Of a DNA stretch of 64,000 bases, positions 12,984 to 23,175 are shown piece by piece. The first letter of the stretch is position 1; each line of letters starts with the position of its first letter. The notes under the pieces were generated by a model, which was not told where the DNA came from, made no database searches, and saw only the letters and a program-made list of their open reading frames with translations. Made by a program: the position numbers and the translations under genes. The stretch spans positions 1,054,001-1,118,000 of the forward strand of contig WUJK01000007.1 in assembly GCA_011317545.1 (NCBI GenBank). The letters are read 5' to 3'. Source of the stretch: Coniella vitis (lineage: Eukaryota > Ascomycota > Sordariomycetes > Diaporthales > Schizoparmaceae).

Positions 12984-13114
12984 TGTTGTTTCGATGCGTT
13001 TGGACGATTATCTAACAAGGATCTAAGTGAGTTCTGACCACGCGGTAAAATGCCAGAATTCTTATGAAGGGAGAAGTGGTAATGAAGGGGTGGTGATGGT
13101 TTGCTATCACACTT

Positions 13115-13747
13115 CTAGGGCACATCACGGTCGACGGGCGAGGGTTTAAATAAATACAACTGAGAACATGTTCCATCATTGTGCAATTTTGGCCATGTTT
13201 GTTTTCTTGCTCTATTCGCTAGGCGTTGTCTCATCCTCGCTATGATAATGGGCACATCTGCGCCCTCCCTCTGGTCACCAGGGTCACGGGTCTGAGGCAG
13301 TGGTGAAGTGTAAGGTTGTGGAGTGGCACCATAGCCTGCGACTGCTGAAATGGACATGGCGTGGTGCAAGATGAGAATGATGAGAGTGTGGGACCACCGC
13401 TCAGGACCTGTCGAGGCCTGTGCGACAGGGCTGCGACTGCCAGCCCATAGTACCGGCAGGCCAAAAGCCAGTGCTTGATAGAGCTCTGGGCTGACCATTT
13501 CCGCATGCTTTATTCGTTGGTCCCGGGCTTCCTTTTTCAATATCTCCACCTGTCGATGAGTGGCATGTTTGATTGACGCATCGGGCGTTTCGAAAGAGTT
13601 AGTTTTGGGCTGCACAGCATCCCGTCGTGACCCGTCAGCCCGACAGTGATGGTTGATCATAACGTTTACCTCCGAGAGATTATCGTTTTTTTTTATTACA
13701 GTGATTGGAAATTGAGCAGCAAGACAACTCGAATGATCTTGTAACAT
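13115..13747 (-). CDS. hypothetical ORF, 210 codons
   Basis: A single uninterrupted frame from ATG to TAG, longer than the other unexplained frames in this part of the window. The product has a charged region (about residues 60-85, EILKKEARDQRIKHAE) and a hydrophobic patch (TLIILILHHAM, about 122-132), but no recognisable domain. The 5' end abuts an AT-rich sequence with a T run. It may be spurious: shadows of over 100 codons are common in this genome. No function is proposed. Confidence 0.25.
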   Translation of the reverse strand: MLQDHSSCLAAQFPITVIKKNDNLSEVNVMINHHCRADGSRRDAVQPKTNSFETPDASIKHATHRQVEILKKEARDQRIKHAEMVSPELYQALAFGLPVLWAGSRSPVAQASTGPERWSHTLIILILHHAMSISAVAGYGATPQPYTSPLPQTRDPGDQREGADVPIIIARMRQRLANRARKQTWPKLHNDGTCSQLYLFKPSPVDRDVP

Positions 13748-15739
13748 GATTGCCCTTTTGGTTGTCTTGATATTGAAACATAAATATTACCCATGTTTGA
13801 CTCGCTCCGCCGCGGGGTGGCCTGGACTGCAAGTCGCGGGCGTAAGTGGATCAAGCATACCCAAGGTCTGGCAGATGATCGTTTACCTAGCAGACTCCTA
13901 TTCTGGTAGCTTGATGAGAAGGAACCTATATTGCATTCGAATATATCACATCAGCAAGCAGTTCTCAATTTAACCCAGAAAAGATGAAAAATAAAACATT
14001 TTAGGCGTTCTAGAAAGATTAACACGCTGGCCAGTGCTTCGTTGATTGATTACTGGCTGCATGCCCAAGATGTGATGACCGAGACAAGTTCCTAAACCAA
14101 CATATTGGTTGGGGGCGATAGAGGTTGCAACCTTTCTGGCATTGCTCATCCTCTAGGCAACACAACCCCATCTCGACTTAGCGCGCATTAACACATCCTG
14201 ACTTTCGATGTGGATGTAGATCAATGATGCCGCAAAGTACTTGGAGGATGGACTGGGCTGAAACCGTCTGCAACATATGGATGAGCAGGCACTGGCCGCG
14301 GTGTGTGTAGCGACTTCGAATCGGTAGTTTACTTGCGTGCAAGTCGGCGAGCAAGCAGGATGTCCTTCAATTTTTCTGCACATGCCTATATGTTATATGT
14401 GCTTCGCCCCCAATTCACGGTTCCCATCATGTCGCTATCGCAATACTCTCAAGCTACACAACGCCAATAGTGCTTAGCCAGGGCCCAACCAGCATCTTGA
14501 ACGCTCACTGCATGAAGCTTCGAACGATTAGCTTCCAGAGGTTCGACGGCAATCTGCAATACCACAATCCAAGAGTGCGTGTATTGTTCGTGACGTTACC
14601 CATGTGGAGGAATTGTCTGAGTGCAACATCGGCAAAGATGGTCCGCAAGGATTTGCTTGCAGAGTTCCCACGTGAGTGCGCCGCCACAATTCTGTGTTGA
14701 TGACAAGTACTATGGTAGCATCCAGTCAGCCGGCAGCAGTGCAGGTCGCGACACGACAAGGGGTCTCGCCGTGAATGGGGGCTATTTTTAACCCAGTGCA
14801 AGCAAGTTGGGAGTGTGTTGTGCATATGGAAGAGCATGAAACCCCACACAACGCTGGCATAGTGGACCATCAACGTGCGTTGGAGGTGTCCATCACGGGC
14901 GCAGAGATCGACACAACCAATGATCCAAGTGCGTATTGACTAGCTGATGTGCAGCCAACAGCCGCGGAGGGTCGCTTGTTTGGAGAGCCTGACTTTGGTG
15001 GGATAGGAGGAGGATTCGAGTGCGATGTTGCCCCGGCTTGTCCACCGCATTTGCCCAGCGATGGTGCGTTGAAGCCTTCTTGCAGCTGAGGAAAGAGATG
15101 CGTCGGGGGCGAGCCATGCTCGGCGGCATAATAAGAAACGCTCTCGGGCCGAGCGAGGGTAGAAAAGGTGCCGCATTCGGCAACATCGCGACTTTGTGTT
15201 GTGGTGACTTTGAGATAGGAGCAGTCTGGGCCCGGCAAACTGAGACAAAAAAGAAGGGCGCTATAATCGCGGGCGGGCCGTCTAGCACACCTAACAAAAG
15301 CTTGATCTTAGTGCATCTCAGCTCCTGTAAAAGTACTCGTGCACTGAATTATACCGCCCCAGCCGCCTAGCAAACCACCAGCCTGCTCAGCGGGCCCAGA
15401 CGCTTGACTGGGGCCACAAGGCTGCAAGGCTGCAAGGCTACCGGGCAGTGCAGGACGGGTGTGCTAGGCTGCAGAGGGACTAGCGCCCCTCAGCTGCAGT
15501 ACCCTCGATACCTGCCCTGCCGCCCCGCCCCCCGCCGGGCGGTGGAACCCTGCACTTTGAATAACGACCCTTGCTTGGGACGCCTCTTCCCTATCATCGC
15601 AAAGTCAAACACCAGCTTGTCAGCCTGCTCTCACTGTTCGCTGTCCACAAACCGGTCAACGCCCCAATCTGGGGCAACGGTTCGCGTCCAGATACTGTCT
15701 CAACAAGTCAAGCCCGGTCAAAAAGCCAAATATACAATG
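13748..15739. other. stretch without a supported gene
   Basis: Several frames of 70-135 codons overlap each other at 14.5-15.4 kb on both strands, typical of GC-rich noncoding sequence. None has a domain or supported splicing. A short CAAGGCTG repeat lies at 15416-15440. No tRNA was seen. Confidence 0.5.
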
Positions 15740-16330
15740 CTATTCTAGATCTTGCAGGCGCATGTCGACCCTCTCGAAGCTAGTGGAGCTCTCGACGGCA
15801 GCACCACCGCCCGTCATATCAAGCATATTTGGCATGCCCCTCAGCTGCCAACGCCTGGTGGGGTCCGTCGCCTGTAGGTGGGCTTCAGTGGACTGAGTGG
15901 GTTGCAATGGCGTCTGCTTAGTGCCATTCGGTGCTGCGGACGTGTGCTGAGTTGTCACCCACTGCTTGTCCCTCCTCCGCTTCGCATATTGCAAAGGACG
16001 TAGGTTTCTTTATGATAGTATGTATCATGTACGTGTATACCAAGACGTGGCTGACAGCCTGGTTGCGCTAGGATGCTGACTGACAAAGAAGTGTTCGCAT
16101 TCTTCGAAAAGACTAGTCTCTCTTGAGCGGCAGCCTTACGATGCCCCAGCCACGCAAACCCACCCTTCTAGACTTTTTCGAAAGATGGCGGCATCCGATG
16201 CATCAGGCAAAGGATATTGCCAGCGGCTGTCGCATTTCACGGCACTCTTTGAACTACCATCGGCCGCCTTGGCGCGCGCAGCGGCCTTTGTGAACCCAGT
16301 GGCAGCCACAGCTGTCTTGAAGAGGACCAT
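15740..16330 (-). CDS. possible two-exon gene, 152 residues, unknown
   Basis: Unrecognised and uncertain. Exon 1 (16140-16330) starts with ATG and reads MVLFKTAVAATGFTKAAAR, then a Lys/Ala/Ser-rich part and RWQYPLPDASDAAIFRKSLE. A possible 132-nt intron (donor GTAAGG at 16139, acceptor ATAAAG) joins exon 2 (15740-16007), which is rich in Gln, Thr and Arg and ends with TAG. The joined frame is 459 nt. The acceptor is weak (AAG) and no classical branch site is clear. It could be two unrelated chance frames. Confidence 0.3.
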
Positions 16331-17119
16331 GTAGCTCAGCCTCCTTCACAGCAAGCACTCGCCAATTGCAGCCGGCGGGCGATCCTGGCAGTCAAACAAG
16401 CGCGGCATGTGCCGAGAGCACCATACCTGTTGTGGTGCTGTGCCATTTGACCCACATTCCTGGCATATCCTCATCAATGCACCACCTCAGTGTGTTGTGC
16501 GTTTTTGGCAAATGCTGTATGGGGACTCTGTCAGCAAACGCCGACCAGCGTAGCATCAGCATCCTCCGCCCCACACTCTTTCTTTTTTTGGATTGCGGAT
16601 GGGAACCGGCCTACTTGCCCCTACTGCGATGTCTTCTTAGCGGCCCTTCAGCGGCTCGATGGCGGTGTATCGTGCCTTTGTTATGCGTTGATACTTTGGT
16701 ACTTTGTAGCGTGGCATATGGACAATGCGCTCCTCCGCGAAGGCACTCTGTACTCTGATTGGCAGCTTTGCGCTCACCACTACACAGTACTTGTCCGTCA
16801 CAGCCCCAAACCTGGTATAGATACAATGCCATGTATAAGGCTTTGGCTCTGATGTGGTTATAAGAAGGGCAAGCACTGCTCCTTCACGAAGAAGCCAGCA
16901 TTATCATCCACACAATCAACCGCCAGTCTTCTTGACGCACTTCAGCCGACCCTCACCTATTGGCCCACTGCGTGCTCAGCCTGATCCGTTGCTTATATTT
17001 ATATATACATACACACTCTCGGGTCTTTGGCTCTGGAATTTGCTCAGCTCATCAACCTCCATGTTTTCCACGGCTGATAGCAATCTGCTTGAGCTTCACT
17101 TTGCTGGATCGGACTCAAG
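16331..17119 (+). promoter_or_regulatory. upstream region of the MFS transporter gene, with TATA-rich stretch
   Basis: No supported gene. An AT-rich TATA-like stretch (about 16992-17008, containing TTATATTTATATATAC) lies about 115-130 bases before the transporter start codon, in otherwise GC-normal sequence. A pyrimidine-rich segment follows. This is consistent with a core promoter but is only inferred from position. Confidence 0.4.
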
Positions 17120-19324
17120 ATGGGTTTCAGACGCAGCAAGCAGCAGCAGCAGCAGCAGCAGCATGAGCAGCCACAAGTCTCGTGTCAATTGGTGGATGAG
17201 TCTCTTACAGAGACGCTGGAGTGGAGTCCTAACAGACAAGAACTAATGATCATGTTCGTACTTGGCATGATATCTTTGATGGTCTCTCTTGATGCTACCA
17301 TCATCGTTACTTCTTTAAGTGTGAGTGCTTCCTTTGCTTATCACTCTTGTTGTTTTCTCAAATCGCTCCTTGGCTACACACGATTGTGCAAAGTTTGAAT
17401 CATGATGCTGATCTTGGCTTCTTATTTGCGTATGCTGTAGGCCATAGCAGATGACCTCAAGGGCACGACGACACAAGGTATATGGGTTGGCACAGCGTAC
17501 CTTCTTGCCCAAGCCGTCTCGATGCCGGTTCTCTCCTCCCTGTCTGAGATCTTTGGTCGACCTATTGTACTGTTCGTTGCCATTATAATGTTCACCACCG
17601 GCTCAATCATCTGCGCTGCATCAAACACAATGGCCCAGCTTCTTGTGGGGCGCTCCGTTCAAGGTACAGGTGGTGGAGGCGTGGTAGTTATCTCCATGGT
17701 TGTCTTTACCGATATCGTACCTCTCCGGTATAGACCAAAATGGTAGGCCCGACTTCTTTGCTCCTTCACAGCACATCATGGATTCCAAGATCTAGGCTGA
17801 CTCGTTACTTTGTCTTTTAGGTACGGAACTGTTCAGGGTGCTTGGGCTCTGGGAACCTGCATTGGCCCAGTCATTGGGGGCGCCATCGTACAAAACACTA
17901 CATGGCGCTGGATCTTCTATATCATGTTCCCCTTTTGTGCCTTCGGGCTGATTGGCATTCCACTGCTCCTGACCATCAAGCCTCGTATCGAGTCCATCAG
18001 CACGAAGCTGAAGCGGGTGGATTGGACTGGTTCGACCGTCTTCATAATCAGCGCGACTTCTTTCCTGGTTGCCCTATCCTGGGGCGGCTCGCAGTTCTCC
18101 TGGGCGAGCGTAGCTACCATCGTCCCCTTGATTGGAGGCGTCGCAGGCCTGGTTCTTTTCGCAGCATGGGAGAGGTTCCTGGCCAAAGAGCCCATCATGC
18201 CCCACGCACTCTTCCACAACGTCTCGGCTATCGCAACCTACATTTGCAGCGCCACACAAGGGCTGATCCTCTACGGCCAGCTCTACTATATACCCTTTTA
18301 CTTCATGGCCGTCCTCGCCTACGGCCCCACTCATACAGGCGTGGCTCTCCTCCCCGTCACGCTGACCCTCGTGCCATCCTCCATCGTCACGGGTCTGCTC
18401 ATTACGCGCTACAACAACTATCGCTGGCCCATTTCCGTCGGCTGGGCCCTCTGCACAGTCGCCTGCGGCCTCACTACTATATGGGACGCCCACACACACC
18501 TGTACCTCTGGATCGTCACACTCATCATTCTGGGGCTCGGCCACGGCGCCATCCTCAACGCGCAGAACTTCTCCACGCAGGCCATTTGCCACAGCGGCGA
18601 CGAGGCCTCGGCCGCCGCCATGTACGCCTTCATGCGCCACTTTGGATGTGCGCTGGGCGTCGGCATCGGCGGCACGGCCTTCCAAAACGTCATGGCGCTC
18701 AAGCTGAGCTGGCTCCAGCTGTCCACCGCACTCGCCAAAAACGCAGAGGGCTTCCTGCCCGAGCTGCTCGCCATGCCTGCCGGCCCTGAAAAGAGTGACA
18801 TTCTCGCGGCCTATGTCTACGGCTTCAAGGGCGTGTTCCGCGTCTACCTCGGCACCGCGTGTCTGTCCTTGCTTGCGTCGCTGCTCGTCAAGCACTATGA
18901 CATGAACAAGGAGCTGCGCAGCGAGCACACGGTGCAGGAGAATAGCTTTTCGCGCATGGTTGCTCGGGCGCACAGGAACAGTAACACCGATGTCTCGCCG
19001 CGCTCCAAGGCACCGGCAGAGCCGGTGGTTGTTGCTCTTGCTACGTGTGATGATATGCCTGCTGCTTCTTTGCCCACCGCGGAGTCGAGCAACATCAACA
19101 CAGCAAGGAACAGCATCGCCATGGATGGCGGCATTGCCACTCCATTGTCGATCGACTCCGACGAAACGCAACTGGACCTCACAATTCCACCGCCAGTCAC
19201 GCTCAAGGAGAAGAAGTCTGCGACGTCTTCGTTAAGGAGTTTGGGTTCAGCGACAGCAACTCCCACGACGAGGGTGGCTGATGTCCACAGTGAGACCGGG
19301 ATGCGAGGAGTCACTGTGGAGTAA
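17120..19324 (+). CDS. MFS drug:H+ antiporter, DHA2 (14-helix) type
   Basis: Plasma-membrane or vacuolar exporter of toxic compounds driven by protons; substrate unknown. Exons are 17120-17320, 17441-17742 and 17821-19324 (668 residues). Junctions: SLS/AIADDLKGTTTQG across a 120-nt intron (donor GTGAGT), and RPKW/YGTVQGAW across a 78-nt intron (acceptor TCTTTTAG). Family motifs are visible: LDATIIVTSL in helix 1 (motif D1), SEIFGRP (motif A), GRSVQGTGGGG (motif B) and GTCIGPVIGGAI (motif C). About 14 hydrophobic segments follow one another up to residue about 510. The C-terminus is a long hydrophilic cytosolic tail of roughly 140-150 residues rich in Ser, Thr and Ala, longer than usual. The N-terminus has a run of seven CAG-coded glutamines. 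The start at 17120 is the only in-frame ATG before helix 1 that fits. It is not in a recognisable biosynthetic cluster. Confidence 0.9.
17141..17161 (+). repeat. (CAG)7 microsatellite inside the MFS coding region
   Basis: Seven perfect CAG triplets code for a Gln run in the cytosolic N-terminal tail of the transporter (residues 8-14), followed by CAT-GAG-CAG. Such tracts often vary in length between strains. Confidence 0.9.
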
Positions 19325-20214
19325 GATAAGAAATCAATCAGAAAAACGACATCTCATCGAAAGATAAATAAAGAAAACAAAAAATGTGAAACAAACGAGC
19401 AAGCCGGAAGTTCTTTGAAGTACATAACAAATCATGATGTCAACGACTCTCTTATTAACGGTTGGTTGCACGCACTGTTGCATCGGTCTGGGCACTTAGA
19501 TATACATATATACATGCGCACATTGGGGTTGGATTGGGTTTGTATACCTCGGGATTGGGACTGGAGAACATGAACTCGGTTTAGGACTCGGGCATGATTT
19601 TGGGATTAGATTACGGTGATGAATACAATACGAACTACTCAATTCAAATATCTCCTCGCGTCTTTCTCATAGCCATGGACGAGCCTTGCTGTGATGTTGA
19701 CTAATGCTCGTTTCGAAGTCTCAAGCCTTCTACAAGTGCCAACCTTCATTTCATAGAAACGGTTAAACACTGAATTGCCCCCTATCCACATATCCGTACC
19801 CAGTTATCCATAGCAATCGTTCCAATTCAGCCGCTTTTTCAATCACAGCCCTTTCTTGGGTTGTTTTACGAACTTGAAAATAGAGTGGTATTTTCAAGAG
19901 GCACTTAAACTTTTTGAGAGCCTCGCTGATGGGTCGTGATGCTATCGCTAACTAGTCCGTACCCAGTCGCATACAAAGAAAACGAGAGGGATTCATAATA
20001 CCACATGTCGCCTTTCCCCTGGGCCATCCATCCGGTAGTGCATTTCCATTGCTGGTTTGGTTTTCCTTTTCCGAGGCTATCCCTCACTTCTCATGTGCAT
20101 GTCTTCCTCGTGTCCGCTGCTCATACATGTAATCCGGCTAGATAAGTGACTTGTTCTCAACCGGGGAGTCTCACAGCTCGTTCACCGAACGTTCGCATAT
20201 ACCCCAACACCAGC
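19325..20214. other. convergent intergenic region between MFS and stomatin-like genes
   Basis: The two flanking genes converge, so this should hold both 3' UTRs. An A-rich segment directly after the MFS stop (19325-19385) contains AATAAA at about 19367, a possible polyadenylation signal. No gene is supported. Confidence 0.5.
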
Positions 20215-21607
20215 TTATCGCTTTGTGGCCTTGTCAAAGTCTGCAACAATGCTATCCTTTTGCGAGAGCTGAGACTGTGCAACCTCCTCCTCTACAGCGC
20301 TGCCCCCAATGACACCACCTTGCTCGAGAGCCTTTTTAGCCATCGTCTTGGCCTGCGCATCTCCAACCTTGCCATAGACACTCAACGCGGTGGCAATCAT
20401 GCCACCAATGTCACCAACGTTGCCGGGAACAACAACAGCTGTGCCTTCCTTGGCCAGCTTGCCGAACGCGTCAACGTACTTTTCGGCAACAGACAGGCTA
20501 ACGGCACTCTGAGCGGCATCCGCGCCCTGTGCAATGCTCTTTGCCACAGCCTCGATGCCTTGAGCAGTTGCCTTGGCCTTGAGCAGGATCGCCTCGCTCT
20601 CACCACTTGCGCGGTTAATTTGTTCTGCCCGCAGCGCCTCCGAAGCAAGAATGACACTCTGCTTCTTTCCCTCTGCAATGTTGATGGCGCTCTGGCGCTG
20701 ACCCTCCGAGTCCAGGATCTCGGCACGCTTGCTGCGCTCCGCAGTGACCTGTCTGTGCATTGCGTCCACGACAGACGGGGGCGCGTGGATATCGCGGATC
20801 TCGTAACGGAGGCAGGTGACGCCCCAAGCTTGGGCTGCCTCGTTGATGGCGGCGGTTATGTTGATGTTGAGAGCTGCGCGCTCCTTGAGGACATGGTCGA
20901 GGGTAAGCTGGCCGATTTCGCTGCGCATAGTGGTCTGGGCGAGCTGGGAGATGGCGTATTCGGCGTCTTCGACTCCGTAGCTAGAGAATAGAGAATACCA
21001 AGAATCAGCAATGCTCGAAGAACAATGGGCTATACAAAGCAAGCTGGATGAAGGCGGCGGGATTAGCAGCATACCTTGCCTTGTAAGCGTCGAACACTCT
21101 AGTGTACAAAACACCGTCCAGGTCAAGAGTCACATTGTCAGCCGTAATGGCGCTCTGACTCGGAATCTCAATTGCCACCTCCTTGAGCGACTTGACGTAT
21201 GCGATGCGGTCGATGAAGGGAATCATGAGGGCGAGACCAGGCTCGAGGATCCTGTTGAACTTTCCCATGCGCTCCACAATCCAGGCCGTTTGCTGTGGCA
21301 CGAAGCGGACAATCGTGTTGGCAGGCAGCGAAGGCTTTTGAAAGTACGAGGTAGCCAGGCCAGGCCCTCCGGGGCCCGATATGCCCAGGATCGATGGGTT
21401 TGGCGCGCCATGTCTCGGTGAGTGGGAGAAGCTGCGTGTGGTTTGAGGGGTGGCGTAGTGGTGGTGAGGAAGTTGTTGGCGCGAGGAGACGAGACTGCGC
21501 GTCGAGGCTGCCGACAGCATGATGGCGGCACTGCGGCAGAGGGCAGGCCCTTGCCGTGTGGCTGGCACAAGGCCCTTTTGCAAGGAGACCATAGACATTG
21601 TCGTCAC
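20215..21607 (-). CDS. mitochondrial stomatin-like protein 2 (SPFH/band 7 family)
   Basis: Membrane scaffold of the SPFH family (STOML2-like) that organises cardiolipin-rich inner-membrane domains and proteases. Exons are 21075-21607 and 20215-20980, 432 residues. The 94-nt intron (donor GTATGC, acceptor TCTCTAG) joins FDAYKAS to YGVEDAEYAISQLAQT, a family hallmark. The N-terminal 75 residues are rich in Arg, Ser and Ala with no acidic residues, as in a mitochondrial presequence. The SPFH domain follows (FVPQQTAWIVERMGKFNRIL, then EIPSQSAITADNVTLDLDGV), then a helical coiled segment (KSIAQGADAAQSAVSLSVAEKY region) and an acidic/Gln-rich tail. The length agrees with fungal homologues. Start choice: first ATG; a second Met lies four residues later. 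Confidence 0.92.
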
Positions 21608-22331
21608 CGCTGCTGCATCGGCCAGGAAGGTAAGGTGTGATGGGTGAGTGTCGTCAAAGAGCTTGGTTGCTCAATGTGTTTGCTGTGGTGGTGAGTTGGA
21701 AAGTTTGGGGAAGCTTTGCGTTGCTACAAAAGATGTACATGGTACGTCAGTTGCGCATATCGTAGCAGGAAAGAACAATTCCCCGGCATAACCCTGGCGT
21801 GTCCTGGAGTACTCAGGTACATTGGATATGCTGCTGAGCCAACCAGCTCAACCACTAAACGCCCTTCTGTCACAGGCTCTAAATAGAAACCTCGGCAGCT
21901 CTACGGGCTGTGTTGGTGAAAGCCTACGCACTATTCCAGTTAGTTATGATATAGAGCGAGTACCCAGGCTTTCTTAGAGCAGCGCCCCGAGCCGCTGGGG
22001 CAGCCAGCTACTGTATACCTGCACCACAAATCGGGGGCTTTCCAGACTGCCAGACTAATAAGCTCCAAGGTGAGGTCATTGACTTCACATGAATGCGGCA
22101 GAGTCGATGTGCCAGCACTCACTGAACAAAGATGCCATATACAATAAATATTGATATAAAGAGTGCATGCTGAGATTCCTGTTGACATCTGCATTATTCC
22201 TTTAAGAGAAGATCTCTCACTGCTATTTGTGATCCAATTTGTCCCTCGCAACATCCCGTGCAATTTGCCATTGACACATAGCAGTACCCAAGTACTTGAA
22301 CCCGAAACACTTCGCCCCAATCATCACCACC
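21608..22331. other. divergent intergenic region
   Basis: Lies between the stomatin-like gene (minus) and the small repeat protein gene (plus), so it should contain both promoters. No supported gene or RNA. No clear TATA box was chosen. Confidence 0.5.
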
Positions 22332-22796
22332 ATGAACCCCAAGAATCCCCTCGGCAACCTCACACCTACAGAAGCAGACTTGGACAGCTCCTCCTCCCCC
22401 ATTTCAGGCGACGAAAAACTCCGCGAAAAGGCAGCCAAAATCATTCACGGCCCAAACGCGAACCCGTCCCAACTCGGTGACCCTATCAGCCTCAAGGCAG
22501 AGACGAGCGACAGCAGCACCGACTTGTCGAATGGTAGCAACAATAACACGCCCTCATCTGCCTCTTCCTCTTCCCCTCCCTCTTCTTCTTCTCCAGGCAA
22601 AGATCAAAAAGGAGGGAAGGAAACACTCCGTGAAAAGGCTACCAAGAAACTCCATGGCTCTGATGCCAACCCTTCCCAGCTAGGCGACCCCGTCAGTCTC
22701 AAGGCCGAAACGATCGAGCACGATGGTCCTGCGCCGGGCGAGGGGGAAGGACGGGCGGCCCATGGGCGAAATTCGGGGGCGAAATCGAGACTATGA
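22332..22796 (+). CDS. small hydrophilic protein with a duplicated 30-residue motif
   Basis: Unrecognised; 154 residues, no introns. Start at the ATG in ACCACCATGAACCCC. Two similar copies of one motif lie at residues 29-58 and 98-127: K/T-LREKA-x-K-(I/K)-(I/L)-HG-x-(N/D)-ANPSQLGDP-(I/V)-SLKAET. They are separated by a Ser/Asn/Pro-rich linker. No signal peptide, helix or cysteine was found. Small hydrophilic repeat proteins of this kind in moulds are often stress- or spore-related, but no such link is shown here. The reading frame closes with TGA at 22794-22796. A +1-shifted frame over the last part (22723-22965) is an overlap artefact or a possible alternative 3' exon. Confidence 0.7.
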   Translation: MNPKNPLGNLTPTEADLDSSSSPISGDEKLREKAAKIIHGPNANPSQLGDPISLKAETSDSSTDLSNGSNNNTPSSASSSSPPSSSSPGKDQKGGKETLREKATKKLHGSDANPSQLGDPVSLKAETIEHDGPAPGEGEGRAAHGRNSGAKSRL

Positions 22797-23175
22797 GAAG
22801 TTGGATAGTGCCAGTGTCCGTGGTGGTGATCAGCAGCAGCAGCAGCAACAACACCAACAAGATGATTCGAAGCAAGAGCGGTGGTCGTGGTCGACATTTC
22901 TGTCTGGGTGTGTTATTGGCTTTGTCACACGGGGACATGTCAGGACTACGCAGCAGAGATTCTGAACACAAAGTAATTGCCTCTATAGCTGCTTCGTTCA
23001 AGATTCCAAGGTTCTTTTCTGCTACATGAAAGCCGTATCGGGTTGATTTCTCGTACAGCTAGCAGTTGATTTCATGCCTCGGCCCTTTTCCATTGCTGTT
23101 TGCTTTTATAATACTACAGCCTTGACTTGCATAGACGCTGGCCCTTTACTATCGCCATCTTGAATGACAAAACGA
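22797..23175. other. convergent intergenic region with CAG/CAA repeat
   Basis: The 379 bases separate two converging genes. A short (CAG)n(CAA)n tract lies at about 22830-22858. Frames across it code for Gln-rich peptides only, judged spurious. Confidence 0.45.

Noticed and set aside
14541..14555. GGTTCGA-like tRNA B box
   Set aside because: Followed by CGGCAA rather than AATCC-type bases; no A box or cloverleaf stems fit around it.
17842..18789. 315-codon plus-strand frame
   Set aside because: Shifted frame of the MFS transporter; His/Arg-rich composition is typical of a frame shadow.
18074..19171. 365-codon minus-strand frame
   Set aside because: Antisense shadow of the MFS transporter exon 3 in GC-rich sequence; no domain and no splice support.
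17000..19324. Secondary metabolite cluster around the MFS exporter
   Set aside because: No synthase, P450 or pathway regulator lies nearby; neighbours are housekeeping genes.
20146..20991. 281-codon plus-strand frame
   Set aside because: It lies entirely opposite the stomatin-like gene, whose protein is clearly conserved; the plus frame is a codon-bias shadow.
22723..22965. 80-codon frame with a Gln run after the small repeat protein
   Set aside because: Overlaps the end of the better supported frame. It could be an alternative 3' exon, but no junction is convincing.
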